64,000 nt of DNA from Lactobacillus huangpiensis (GTDB taxonomy: Bacteria > Bacillota > Bacilli > Lactobacillales > Lactobacillaceae), in the NCBI RefSeq assembly GCF_019972815.1, contig NZ_BPPA01000010.1, positions 1-64,000 on the forward strand. Direction: 5' to 3'. Position numbers and translations under genes: made by a program. Under the pieces are notes generated by a model. It was not told the DNA's origin and made no database searches. It was given only the letters and a program-made list of their open reading frames with translations. This document shows positions 24,901-33,730 of this stretch, piece by piece; positions within the stretch are counted from its first letter, which is position 1, and every line of letters starts with the position of its first letter.

Positions 24901-27900
24901 TTAAAGCTAAAGCCCAAAAAGGTATGGAACGGGGTATTGATAATTTTTGGAATGGCATTGGTAAATGGCTTAACAGCGATTATAATGCTTCGAAAAAGAA
25001 AAAGCCTAAGAAGTCTAAATTAAGCGCCACTGATGAAAAGGTTATGGCATCTGCTATGGATGTTTCTAAAAAGTCCATTAGCAACGTCAAATCTATGTCT
25101 AAGGCTTTAAAAGAATATGCTAAAAACTTAGGCACTGTCAAAAAGACGATTAAAAAGAACGATCCTTCAAAAGAATTAAACAGTGTCAGTAAAGCCCTGT
25201 CTAAGCATGAAAGAACCTGGAAACGACTTAGCAAAGATATTAAACCTATCGGGGACGCATTTAAATATTTAGCTACTTTTGCCAAATCAATGGCCAAAGT
25301 TGATGCATTTAAGGCTCTAACCAAAGATCTTCCTAAACTGGAAAAATCTTTAAGCAAAAGCAAAAAAGGCATTGTTAGTGGCCTGAAAGACTTAAATAAA
25401 GCCTTTGGCGGTAAGAAAGACGGTATTTACACTAAGGTTAAAGACGTTGCTAAACAGTTTGATAACCTAGACACCAAGATTTACCACCTAAACAAAAAGC
25501 TAGATGACACCACCAAAGACTTTAAAGAAATTGGCAAAGTTACAAAGCAGTTTACTAATAAAAAGAACAATCCATTTGCCAACATGGCCAAAGGTCTAGA
25601 TAAATTTAACAAGACTTTGAAGGCTGACACTAAAGCCATTACCAAAAATGTAAATAAGATTACTAAAGCATTAAATGGTAAAAAGGGCAGTGGCCTGATT
25701 GATAAGATTAAGTCGGTTAGAAAGCCCCTTAATGATGTCAACAAGGATATTAGCAACATTGCAAAGCATATCAAACCGATTTCTAGTTTTGTAAAAGCAT
25801 TAAGCAAGCTATCAGGTAAAAAAGGCTCTATCAGTCAGCTTGATTCAAGCATTAAAAAGTTAAGCAAAACCATCAAGAAAAACAAGTTTGGCGAACAAAT
25901 TGCCAGTCAAATTAAGAAGGCTGATAAAGCCTTCTCCAATCGTGGCAAAAACGATTTCGTTGTTCAGCTTGAAAAAAAATTTAAACGAGCTGAGAGTGCT
26001 CTGCGTAAGTTTAAGAAACAGTACCAGAAAAACTGGACTAATCTTTGGAATGGCTTGCCGAAAAAGGTTGCTAATTCACTTAAAAAGTCACGTAGCAAAC
26101 AATCTAGTGGCTTTAAGGATTTGATTAATAGTTTTGAAAGCAATGCTAAGACCTTTAATTCACACTTCAATGACTGGTTATCATACCTAGAAAAAGTCTT
26201 TAAAAACACTTTTGAAGTTGACATACCTAACTATGCAGACAAGGGCATTGCTAAAATTACCTCTGCCGTGGAAAATGCTACCGACACGCTAGATATTGCC
26301 GATGCATTCCATTTTGCAAATGGTACTGATTGGCGCAAGCGTTATGGTGTACCAGCTATTCTTAATGATGGTGACGATAGCCCAGAAACAGGCAACCGTG
26401 AAGGCGTATTGAATCCTGATGGCACTATTGAAGTTGTTAATGGCCGCAACGTTAAACGCAGGCTTATGCCTTGGCAAGACGTAATTAATGCGCACGATAT
26501 GGCCACCATGTTTGGCAAGGCCTACCATTTTGCCAATGGTACTAAGCGTGTCATTAAAGCCAATGCTGACAATAGCAAGCTGATTAAATTAATTGACTCT
26601 GAAATTAAAAAACGGGATCACAGGTACCAAGATGCCAAAGACCATCGTGACAAACTAGATAGGAGACGTGATAAGAAAGATTCAGCTGCTGAAAAGAAAC
26701 GAGCTGAAGCCAAAGCTAGAGCCAAATCGCAAAAGAAAGAGCTGGATAAGCTTGGCGATCGAATTTCAAAGGCTCTCAAAAAAGGCCAAGCTGATCGTGC
26801 TAAAAATTTAACAGCTGAATTTAACAAACTAAGCAAGAAGTATTCTGCTTCTAAAAAAGCCTCTAAGAAGCCTAATAAACACGCTGGCCAGACTTTAGTT
26901 GATCAAGGATTGCTGACTGGTGCAAGTCATAGAATTGGTCATTCGCAGTGGATTAGTAATTCATTGTTTAAAAAGCTGACAACAGCTCCGAAAGCAAAGA
27001 AAAAGACTACTTCTACCAAACGTAGAACAACAACTAGACGTAGGAGCAGTAGTTCTAGCTACAGCGTAGGGACAAGAACCAGCAGTGCTGTCACAAGAGT
27101 TAAGGCTAATTCTAAGTCAACAAGTTCTCTTGCAAAATCTTTGAGCAAATTAAAGTCTAAGACTATCAAGGTTACTGTTAAAGTTAAAGGCCAGTCTTCA
27201 GTTAAGAAATTAACTAAGGCTATTAAAAAGGTCAAAGGCAAAAAGCCTAAGATCAAGGTCAAGGTTACTGGTACTTCTAGTCTTAAAAAGCTACAAAAGA
27301 GTATCACGACAACTCATAAGCGTGTTACTTCTTTGGACAAGGCTGTTAAGAAAAATAAGTTTGGCAACGAGATTGCTAAACAGGCCGAAAAAGCTACCAA
27401 ATCATTAAAAGGTAAAGGTGACTTTTCTAAAACTTTCAGCAAGATGGTCAAAGATGTTGCTAAAGACATTAAGAGCATGAAGAAAAATGCCACCAGTGAA
27501 TTTGAATCCATGGAGAAAAAAATAAATTCTTCCATGAAGAAAATTCACAATGGCGTAGTCAAGCTTGCCACCAGCACAGCTACTGGTTTTAAAAACGCTT
27601 TGCACAAAATGATCGGCTATGCCGGCACTGATATGAAAGGCACGATTACTCAGTTAAACCGTGGTATTAAAGGCATTAATAAAGTATTGTCACAATTTGG
27701 CGGCAATACAGCAGTTATCAAGCCAGTTAAATTCGCTCGAGGCACTGTCAATGGTGCTTTAACCCACGATACCTTAGCAATGGTCAATGATGCTGAATAT
27801 GGTCCTAAACAAGAAGCCGTTATCCGTGGCAATGATGTATTGTTACCGAAATACGACAACCAGATTGTTAAATTACAGGCTGGTGACAAGGTTCTTAATG

Positions 27901-29492
27901 GCTATCAAACTTTGGAGCTGGCACATAGCTTTGGCTTGCCACACTTTGCCAAAGGCTCTGGAGTAAGCCACAGTGCTCTGCGTAAATTTGCTGAAAAGAG
28001 CCTGAAGAACTTCGCTCAAGCCTTCAAATCAATGTTCACAAAGAACGTTGTTACTAAAGGACATAGGATTGAAAAAGACTTTACTGATCTGAGCAAACGC
28101 TCAAGCATGCATTATGGTGAGCCGTGGTCACAGGCTATCTGGACAGTTATTGAAAATGCTATTGGAGACGGAATCGGCAAAGGTGGCACACGAGAAGCCT
28201 TCTTACGTTACGCTGAGAAGACCTTTGCAGGTGTTAAGTTTGTTATGGGTGCTGCCTCTAAAACAGCTAGTGACTGCTCTGGTATGGTCTCACAGGCACT
28301 TAAACACTTTGGACTAGATATTGGCCGTACAACTGTGGCAATGCAAAACTCAGCTGGTGTGCAATATCTAGGCAAGGATATCGCCAAAACATTACCAGGT
28401 GACCTGGTAATCTTCGGCCATGGTGCAGGTGCAGCAGGTCACGTTGGTATTGTTAAAGATCCTGAACGGGACACAATGTTCAATGAGACACCACCAAGTG
28501 CACGTGTATCTCGTATCTCAGACAATAAGTCAATGGGTTATGGATTCTATCGCGTAAAAGGACTTCATAACGCCAATAGCAAAAAGCATAAAGGTCCAAC
28601 CAAACAACTTTTAGCACTGGCGAAAAAAGAGCTTGGTTCAAAGGCTATTGCCTGGATTAAAAAACATCTTAGTGAAACTATCAGCTCTTTCAAAATAACT
28701 GGCGATATTGGCACACGTGCTAATGTGTTGGCCAAAGCTTTAAAGCAACTTGATTCACACGCTACTAAGAATGGTATTACAGCTATTTTGGGTAATTGGT
28801 CGCTTGAGTCAACTCTAGATCCAAGTTCTGTTAATCCAAAAGGTGGTGCAAGTGGCTTGGGTCAATGGTTAGACAGCCGTCTAACTAGCTTAAAAGCTTA
28901 CGCTAAAAAGCACCATAAGAGCTGGCAAGATGCAGCAACACAATTAGAGTTTGCCCTGCATGGTGATGATCCAGCTGATAGAGCTACCTTCAAGTCAATT
29001 CTGGAGGGCAAAGGCAGTGTTGCTTCCCTTGCTGGTAAGTTTTCAGCTGAATGGGAACGTGGAGGCTACAACGCTGGCCATATTACTCGCGCTGAACAAT
29101 TAGCTCCTTCAATCAAGTTTGCCAATGGTGGTATTACTGATAAGCCCGCTATTTTCGGTGAAAAAGGGCCTGAAATGGCAATTCCATTAGTTCCAACCAA
29201 AGCCACTCGTGCTTGGGAATTAATCGGAAAAGCTGTAGGTATTCTTTCCAATCAGACTGGCTTTAATTCTCAACAGCCAGTTGTTGATCAGAAAGAAAAG
29301 AAAGAAGAACACGAATTTAGACAAGCAGTATTATTACTCCTGCAACAATTAGTTAATAAAGATGGTTCAGCAAACATTACTTTAACTACACCCGATGGGC
29401 GCACTTTGTGGGAAGTTGTTGAACCATTTTTTAAAGAAAATCAACGCTCAAACCAAATTAAGCAAAGGAGGGGTTTAAGTGGTAATTTCTAA
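21921..29492 (+). CDS. Tape measure protein with NlpC/P60 and tail lysozyme domains
   Basis: 2523 aa, very long. N-terminal coiled coils (1-230), then a TP901-type tape-measure core (about 280-560). Hydrophobic segments at about 280-297 and 885-915 could help DNA injection. From about 1030 to 1900 it is Lys-rich helical repeats, including a duplicated block (KKNKFGEQIA and KKNKFGNEIA), interspersed with FANG/FARG/FAKG motifs. Near the C-terminus is an NlpC/P60 peptidase (nucleophile Cys about 2119 in DCSGM, His in GHVGI), then a phage tail lysozyme (Glu about 2296 in LES). It sets tail length and cuts peptidoglycan during entry. Confidence 0.95.
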   Translation: MSGKIPVGGMETDITLDGSQPVRTLKELRQAVTNSTTALKAQVAQLKASGQSAEIAKAKYDGLKNSIDKQKDYIAGLTREQKHLVEAQKNVDRSTKDGKIEFGKYGEQIAKNEGQIQRAETRLASLTSQQTKAKSSLEYYRSGLASLQKEYKSTTEVTKNYVARLKAEHNEFQATQVQMNSYKSSLTNLTEQLTKQKIELKRVADESGKNSEAYRKQENRVNKTGKSLAELKNNQKEVRAEFNKFHPTGISVADKGITRLRQSTSKLSSALKSSLAKVKTAAVGATAVVASLGVFAVNGAKEAGSLQKVYTENTNLLVTSGEKLRDVTHEVTGMQKDGRKYSIQYAESQQNIANGYQELIKRGYSGRQSLGAMKAILQASKASGDSFADTMQVTTSTLEAFGMRTKSTAGMLQNTRIVANKLAMAADATATDFKSLGIGMNYVGTSAKTAGVTLTQTASAMGVLSNSGLEAQQAGTGLRKILISLQNPSKSGANAFHKFGLSVNDFKDKSGKLKPIATIFREIADAVPKADRSNFFHNVFGTTGQNAAAILATNTKELREVNKQVAGAYKNDYVGKLAQKNMKATKNQEKQFHEAVDAIRIDIGSAMMPALSKASTALVKAFNKPETVKGLKEISAGIGKVANKVADFITWLGKGNNVSKVTNLGKHLLEAFAGWKLLKGIVSVKRTLSDLFTGILVGKHNQDQYNAALIATKKLIKDNIAAQEILNKTENGGSSSLGLGKSVLENAGKKDAEKYVSGVSKNILNSKGKVKFSALFKYGTKAAEDAGAVSGLGWARKLVGKIGNARVLGKSKWMSIFHPATTAAEDVGAASGKGLIGKLLPITVKGFGKVALGATAAFDAIDIFRGLSSHKAKQQQHAQGQAAGMSIGAGLGAAVGSIVPGIGTVTGGTLGASLGKAFADYTPKIWAGLRHQADGFVHYWKKSFIPALQDVWNGFVKNLNKFNLGLTNAQKGANSKSFLSQMGAYLSAGSDTKLKAKAQKGMERGIDNFWNGIGKWLNSDYNASKKKKPKKSKLSATDEKVMASAMDVSKKSISNVKSMSKALKEYAKNLGTVKKTIKKNDPSKELNSVSKALSKHERTWKRLSKDIKPIGDAFKYLATFAKSMAKVDAFKALTKDLPKLEKSLSKSKKGIVSGLKDLNKAFGGKKDGIYTKVKDVAKQFDNLDTKIYHLNKKLDDTTKDFKEIGKVTKQFTNKKNNPFANMAKGLDKFNKTLKADTKAITKNVNKITKALNGKKGSGLIDKIKSVRKPLNDVNKDISNIAKHIKPISSFVKALSKLSGKKGSISQLDSSIKKLSKTIKKNKFGEQIASQIKKADKAFSNRGKNDFVVQLEKKFKRAESALRKFKKQYQKNWTNLWNGLPKKVANSLKKSRSKQSSGFKDLINSFESNAKTFNSHFNDWLSYLEKVFKNTFEVDIPNYADKGIAKITSAVENATDTLDIADAFHFANGTDWRKRYGVPAILNDGDDSPETGNREGVLNPDGTIEVVNGRNVKRRLMPWQDVINAHDMATMFGKAYHFANGTKRVIKANADNSKLIKLIDSEIKKRDHRYQDAKDHRDKLDRRRDKKDSAAEKKRAEAKARAKSQKKELDKLGDRISKALKKGQADRAKNLTAEFNKLSKKYSASKKASKKPNKHAGQTLVDQGLLTGASHRIGHSQWISNSLFKKLTTAPKAKKKTTSTKRRTTTRRRSSSSSYSVGTRTSSAVTRVKANSKSTSSLAKSLSKLKSKTIKVTVKVKGQSSVKKLTKAIKKVKGKKPKIKVKVTGTSSLKKLQKSITTTHKRVTSLDKAVKKNKFGNEIAKQAEKATKSLKGKGDFSKTFSKMVKDVAKDIKSMKKNATSEFESMEKKINSSMKKIHNGVVKLATSTATGFKNALHKMIGYAGTDMKGTITQLNRGIKGINKVLSQFGGNTAVIKPVKFARGTVNGALTHDTLAMVNDAEYGPKQEAVIRGNDVLLPKYDNQIVKLQAGDKVLNGYQTLELAHSFGLPHFAKGSGVSHSALRKFAEKSLKNFAQAFKSMFTKNVVTKGHRIEKDFTDLSKRSSMHYGEPWSQAIWTVIENAIGDGIGKGGTREAFLRYAEKTFAGVKFVMGAASKTASDCSGMVSQALKHFGLDIGRTTVAMQNSAGVQYLGKDIAKTLPGDLVIFGHGAGAAGHVGIVKDPERDTMFNETPPSARVSRISDNKSMGYGFYRVKGLHNANSKKHKGPTKQLLALAKKELGSKAIAWIKKHLSETISSFKITGDIGTRANVLAKALKQLDSHATKNGITAILGNWSLESTLDPSSVNPKGGASGLGQWLDSRLTSLKAYAKKHHKSWQDAATQLEFALHGDDPADRATFKSILEGKGSVASLAGKFSAEWERGGYNAGHITRAEQLAPSIKFANGGITDKPAIFGEKGPEMAIPLVPTKATRAWELIGKAVGILSNQTGFNSQQPVVDQKEKKEEHEFRQAVLLLLQQLVNKDGSANITLTTPDGRTLWEVVEPFFKENQRSNQIKQRRGLSGNF

Positions 29493-30252
29493 TAACGTTT
29501 CAGGTTTGATCTATCAAGGCAAATCATCGGCAGACTTAGGCGTTATGGTGCAATATCCTGCTGATCCTGTCTTTGCAGTACCAGATCTTAATCCCACTCA
29601 TATACCTGGTCGTTCGGGTGATTTTATTGAAGATGATAATTCTTATCAGAATGTAACTAAAACGTTTAATATCATTGTTAATCGTCCCCTAGATGTCACG
29701 CAGTTTGATTGGGAGCGTGAGTTCATCGATTGGTTGGCAAGTCCTGTGGTGGAGGGAAAAAAGCAGTATGAATATTTACAGTTTGATATTGATCCGCAAT
29801 ACGCTTATAAAGCCATTGTAATGACTGCGCCAACAATTAATTGGGATCCGCAGACTCCAAATTTAGGTACTGGTCAGATTACTTTTTATTGTGAACCATT
29901 TGAATATCGAGTTAATGGCATTAGCTATATTGATTTGCCCAAAAATGGAGATGTTTATAATGGCGAATCTAGAATTGCAATACCTAACTGGCACTTTGTA
30001 ACAAAGGGATCATTTATGTTAACCGTTAATGATCTAAGTTATCAATTTGACAATTTAAACGGCGAGTTTTGGCTCAATGGCGATACAGGTGATACAACAG
30101 ATGCTAGTGGCACTTTGTTTAATAATCAAACTCACTTTCCTAACTTGCTGCCACCAGAATTGCCTCCTGGTCATAATAATATTTCAGCTACAGCCGAAGC
30201 AGGGATAATTACCCAAATCGAATATATGCCAAGATGGAGGCGGTTAATTTAA
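29479..30252 (+). CDS. Distal tail protein (Dit)
   Basis: 257 aa from GTG 29479, behind AAAGGAGGGG and overlapping the tape measure by 14 nt. Siphovirus_tail N-terminal region (GLIYQGKSSADLGVM, HIPGRSGDFIEDDNSY) and a beta-sandwich C-terminus (SFMLTVNDLSYQFDNLNGEF). It forms the hexameric hub linking tail tube to baseplate. Confidence 0.9.
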   Translation: MVISNNVSGLIYQGKSSADLGVMVQYPADPVFAVPDLNPTHIPGRSGDFIEDDNSYQNVTKTFNIIVNRPLDVTQFDWEREFIDWLASPVVEGKKQYEYLQFDIDPQYAYKAIVMTAPTINWDPQTPNLGTGQITFYCEPFEYRVNGISYIDLPKNGDVYNGESRIAIPNWHFVTKGSFMLTVNDLSYQFDNLNGEFWLNGDTGDTTDASGTLFNNQTHFPNLLPPELPPGHNNISATAEAGIITQIEYMPRWRRLI

Positions 30253-33200
30253 TGGCAAAAATTACAATTGGTAAAATACCAGAGATAAATTTTGAACAAT
30301 ATGATTACCTGCTAGATTATCCCCACTGGTATCAAAGTGTTAACAGTGATTTTACGACACCTGGTCTAACTTTACGGGATGCTATTAGTTGTCAGGTAAC
30401 TTGGAATTATAACCAGTTTCCAACTTTGCAATTAACATATCCCAGAGATGGTATACATGTTAAAAAGCTAGTAGAGAATACCTATATTCTTGCAGACGTT
30501 AACTATAAGTTTGTACATCAAATTTTTAAAATTGTGCATGTTCAACAAGAACAGTCACAAGTAGTAATAGATGCTAACCATATTGCGTCAACACTTAATG
30601 ATGCAACAGTGTCCGATACTATTCAGTTTAATCCTGGATCTGCTCAAGATTTAATGAATCAGGTGCTCAATATAATGCAGCCTGCCAAAAGCTTTACTTT
30701 TGATAGCGACGTTCTCAGCGTAAGTAATATTAATATTGAAAAAGGTCTACAAGCAGGTGCTATTTTGATTGATCCTGACCAAGAAGGAGACACTGCCGTT
30801 CAATCAGTGTTGGGTCTATTTGGCGGAGAATTAGAGTTTGACAACTTTGATATTCATCATTCAGCACATGCAGGCTCAGACACTGGCATAATTGTTGATT
30901 ATGGTAAGAATGTTCAGACTATCTCCCAAGACCGCAATATTGAGAACATGTGGACTGGCGCAGTATTTGTTGTTACTTATACTCCTGGGCAAGCCATTGC
31001 GACTGAAGATAATACGGATTGGAACAATTGGGATTCAGACTATGCCAATGTAGCAAGTGTCTATATGGCTGGTGGTTCTGTTAACATTTATGATTCACCA
31101 GTAGAAGGGCAGAAACTGCTAGACACCCTAACGAACGGTAACAAAATTAACTTAGGTAATCCAGTCCATGATGGTGATTTTACGCCCGATGGTAAGTATC
31201 AGATTAATACTGTTAATGGCGATGATTGGTATCCAATTAAAGGCGGCGGCTGGATTGACGCTAACTGGCTTAATTTTGATCAAAGCGGAGACTATTTAGT
31301 CAACAATATAGTTGGTGACGGTGTTGTTCAGGCTGGCAATGTCTTTGACGAAGATGGTGCAGGTTCACGAGTTAGCGTATCAGGCACAGCAGTTGTAGCT
31401 TATAAGCCTGGTGGCGTAATCCATGTTTACTATTCACCAGAAATTGGGGCAGATCATTATCGAACTGGTCAAACTTATAAGAATGGTGCGATCGTCCACT
31501 ATGATATGGTTGAGCGCAATCAAAATGGGGACTTATGGTATCGCATTGGCGATCATCAATGGCTATATGGTCCGCATTTGTCATTAACAGAAGATGGAAG
31601 TTATAAGTCATACACCAATAGCGGCTATGGTTACATTAAAGATGGTGCTATCAAATATCAGTGGGACGCAAAGAATCATAAGATGATCCCAACTACCACT
31701 ACGATCGATGCCCACGGCAGCAGTAAACAGCCTTATCGATGGGTTGGCTCTGGTAAAAATAGACATAAGGTTCCGAACAAAGCGTATTGGCAAGAAAAAA
31801 AGAAAAAAGTTAAGGTCAAGGCACATTCTGGCATGGCTGAAATTGACAAAACCATTGTTCAAGGAGGGACAACTTATTATCACACTAAGTATGGTTGGAT
31901 AGCCTCTGGCTCTATTGATTATCATAAGGACGGTAGCGTTAAGCCAAAGTCGTGGGATCAAATCCTAGAGCAAAAGTTAAAAGACCATTCCAAAGTTGAA
32001 ATTTATGATACCCCTGATAGTCGCAATGCTTCTAACTGGTCGATACCTTCAGGTGCTAGTTCAGCAAACGGAGACTTTACTATTGGTGGCCATGAAGCCA
32101 AAGGTGGCGATGGCAAAACTTATGTCGAAGTTACATATAAGGGACATACAGGATGGATTCCTGAAGACAATTTAACCAACTCTACTCTTCATGCTCCTGA
32201 CGATACTGAAGATAGTGATGGTGATGATGATGGCAGCAGTTACGATGCAAGCGTGGATGAATCGCAAAAAGAAGTTGTTGTTAAAGTTGGACCATTGTAC
32301 GCAGAAGGCTTTGGCATTGATCCCAATATCGACAAAGTTAATACAGTGGATTTAAGCAGTAATTTTAAACATGACGACCAAGACCTATCAGGACAACAGC
32401 CTGATGGGTCTTTTGTTGCAACGCAAGCAGATATTGACCAATTAACACAGCTTGGTAATAACTATCTAAAAGAACATCGATATGGTCATATTGATGTGTC
32501 TACAACAGTTGGATATGCAGAAATGTCAGGTATTAATGCCGATTGGACACAGCTTAGCCTTTACGACAGTGTTTATGTCAGGTTTCAACCATACGATATA
32601 CAGGAAACAGCTGAAGTTTGTGGTACTGTTTACAACTGCCTAGACCATCATTATGTTCAAATTCAACTAGGACAACCACCTGAAAGCTATTTGCATTTAA
32701 TGCAAAAAGAGATAGAAGATAAGTCCAGCGAAAAGTTTAAACGTGCCAAAAATTCAATTAATCACGTTAAAGACTTTGCCGGGTATATTAACAAGGCTCT
32801 AAAACTTGAAGGCGAAAATCGTGAATTAGCTTTTCAAAAACTAGCTAAAGAGCTAGGTGACGAAAAAGAAGACCTAGAAGTTTTCGAAAATCACATGAAA
32901 GAAATGGCTGTTAAAGTTCAAGAATTTGGCGATTGGATTAAAAACGGTGGTGAGGATGGCGTTGTCCTATATCCAGTTAGTGCTGATGGCACTAAATCTT
33001 GGGATAACGTAGTCGAAATTGATGCTGCTGCTAGTGATCACAAGATGGTCTTTAACAATCGTGGCTTAGGTTGGTATGACATTCAAGGCGGCTTCCATGC
33101 TGGTATTGGTTGGGATGGCTCTCATGGCAAACTTTATGTTGATGAAGCTATTATCCCTAAATTAGATGCCAGTCACATTGATGTTGACACAATTCATGCA

Positions 33201-33527
33201 CTTGGTACGATCGAAGGTTCTTTAGAAGTTAGTGACAGAAATGGGGGACGGACTATTCAAATTGGTAATGCTTATGGCGGAGACCAATTTGGTATTTATA
33301 TTGGCAACAATACGTTTATTGAAGACGGTATGATTAGCACACCATATTTAACTGTCCATGGACTAGGAACTTTTTATGAAGTTGATGTTGGACAAATAAC
33401 TATTTCTGGGAGATCAATCAATCGTGACGATGGTCATGTAATGTGGTCAGCTTCTGAACATACTAATTTGGGAGCATACATTAATGCTCATATTAAGTCA
33501 AGCGCAATAATTGGAGGCTCAATTTGA
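30252..33527 (+). CDS. Tail-associated protein (Tal), prophage endopeptidase family
   Basis: 1091 aa from ATG 30252 (GGAGG 11 nt upstream). The N-terminal ~255 residues fit the Tal/endopeptidase tail fold (IDANHIASTLND, SVLGLFGGELEFDNFDIH, NVQTISQDRNIENMWTGAVF). The fold is interrupted by a large insert (about 265-655) of several SH3b-like repeats with motifs such as GGSVNIYDSP, GGVIHVYYSP and SKVEIYDTPD, then resumes at VVVKVGPLYAEGFGIDP. A coiled coil and a beta-rich C-terminal domain follow. The insert probably binds wall or S-layer glycan; this is inferred from fold pattern. Confidence 0.88.
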   Translation: MAKITIGKIPEINFEQYDYLLDYPHWYQSVNSDFTTPGLTLRDAISCQVTWNYNQFPTLQLTYPRDGIHVKKLVENTYILADVNYKFVHQIFKIVHVQQEQSQVVIDANHIASTLNDATVSDTIQFNPGSAQDLMNQVLNIMQPAKSFTFDSDVLSVSNINIEKGLQAGAILIDPDQEGDTAVQSVLGLFGGELEFDNFDIHHSAHAGSDTGIIVDYGKNVQTISQDRNIENMWTGAVFVVTYTPGQAIATEDNTDWNNWDSDYANVASVYMAGGSVNIYDSPVEGQKLLDTLTNGNKINLGNPVHDGDFTPDGKYQINTVNGDDWYPIKGGGWIDANWLNFDQSGDYLVNNIVGDGVVQAGNVFDEDGAGSRVSVSGTAVVAYKPGGVIHVYYSPEIGADHYRTGQTYKNGAIVHYDMVERNQNGDLWYRIGDHQWLYGPHLSLTEDGSYKSYTNSGYGYIKDGAIKYQWDAKNHKMIPTTTTIDAHGSSKQPYRWVGSGKNRHKVPNKAYWQEKKKKVKVKAHSGMAEIDKTIVQGGTTYYHTKYGWIASGSIDYHKDGSVKPKSWDQILEQKLKDHSKVEIYDTPDSRNASNWSIPSGASSANGDFTIGGHEAKGGDGKTYVEVTYKGHTGWIPEDNLTNSTLHAPDDTEDSDGDDDGSSYDASVDESQKEVVVKVGPLYAEGFGIDPNIDKVNTVDLSSNFKHDDQDLSGQQPDGSFVATQADIDQLTQLGNNYLKEHRYGHIDVSTTVGYAEMSGINADWTQLSLYDSVYVRFQPYDIQETAEVCGTVYNCLDHHYVQIQLGQPPESYLHLMQKEIEDKSSEKFKRAKNSINHVKDFAGYINKALKLEGENRELAFQKLAKELGDEKEDLEVFENHMKEMAVKVQEFGDWIKNGGEDGVVLYPVSADGTKSWDNVVEIDAAASDHKMVFNNRGLGWYDIQGGFHAGIGWDGSHGKLYVDEAIIPKLDASHIDVDTIHALGTIEGSLEVSDRNGGRTIQIGNAYGGDQFGIYIGNNTFIEDGMISTPYLTVHGLGTFYEVDVGQITISGRSINRDDGHVMWSASEHTNLGAYINAHIKSSAIIGGSI

Positions 33528-33730
33528 TGAATGAAAATATGTTAAACAGTGAACAGTTAGTAGCACAAAACTTAGCTGGTCTTATTGCTACAGAATCTCT
33601 TGAAATTGGGCATTTGAAGCAAAAGATTTTGCAATTAAATAAACGAAATGCTCAGCTAGAAGAAGATAATAAAGCATTAAGAAGGGAGGTCAATAAACAT
33701 GAGCCTAGCCGTGATAAACCTAGCGACTAA
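33527..33730 (+). CDS. Small coiled-coil baseplate protein
   Basis: 67 aa. ATG overlaps the Tal stop (TGATG) behind TTGGAGGC. It is almost entirely one heptad coiled coil (EIGHLKQKILQLNKRNAQLE). It lies between Tal and the BppU-like protein and overlaps the latter by 32 nt. Likely a baseplate connector, by position. Confidence 0.65.
   Translation: MNENMLNSEQLVAQNLAGLIATESLEIGHLKQKILQLNKRNAQLEEDNKALRREVNKHEPSRDKPSD

Noticed and set aside
22600-27900. Many minus-strand frames of 60-130 aa under the tape measure gene
   Set aside because: All are antisense shadows of a Lys/Ala/Ser-rich coding strand, without ribosome sites or recognisable domains.
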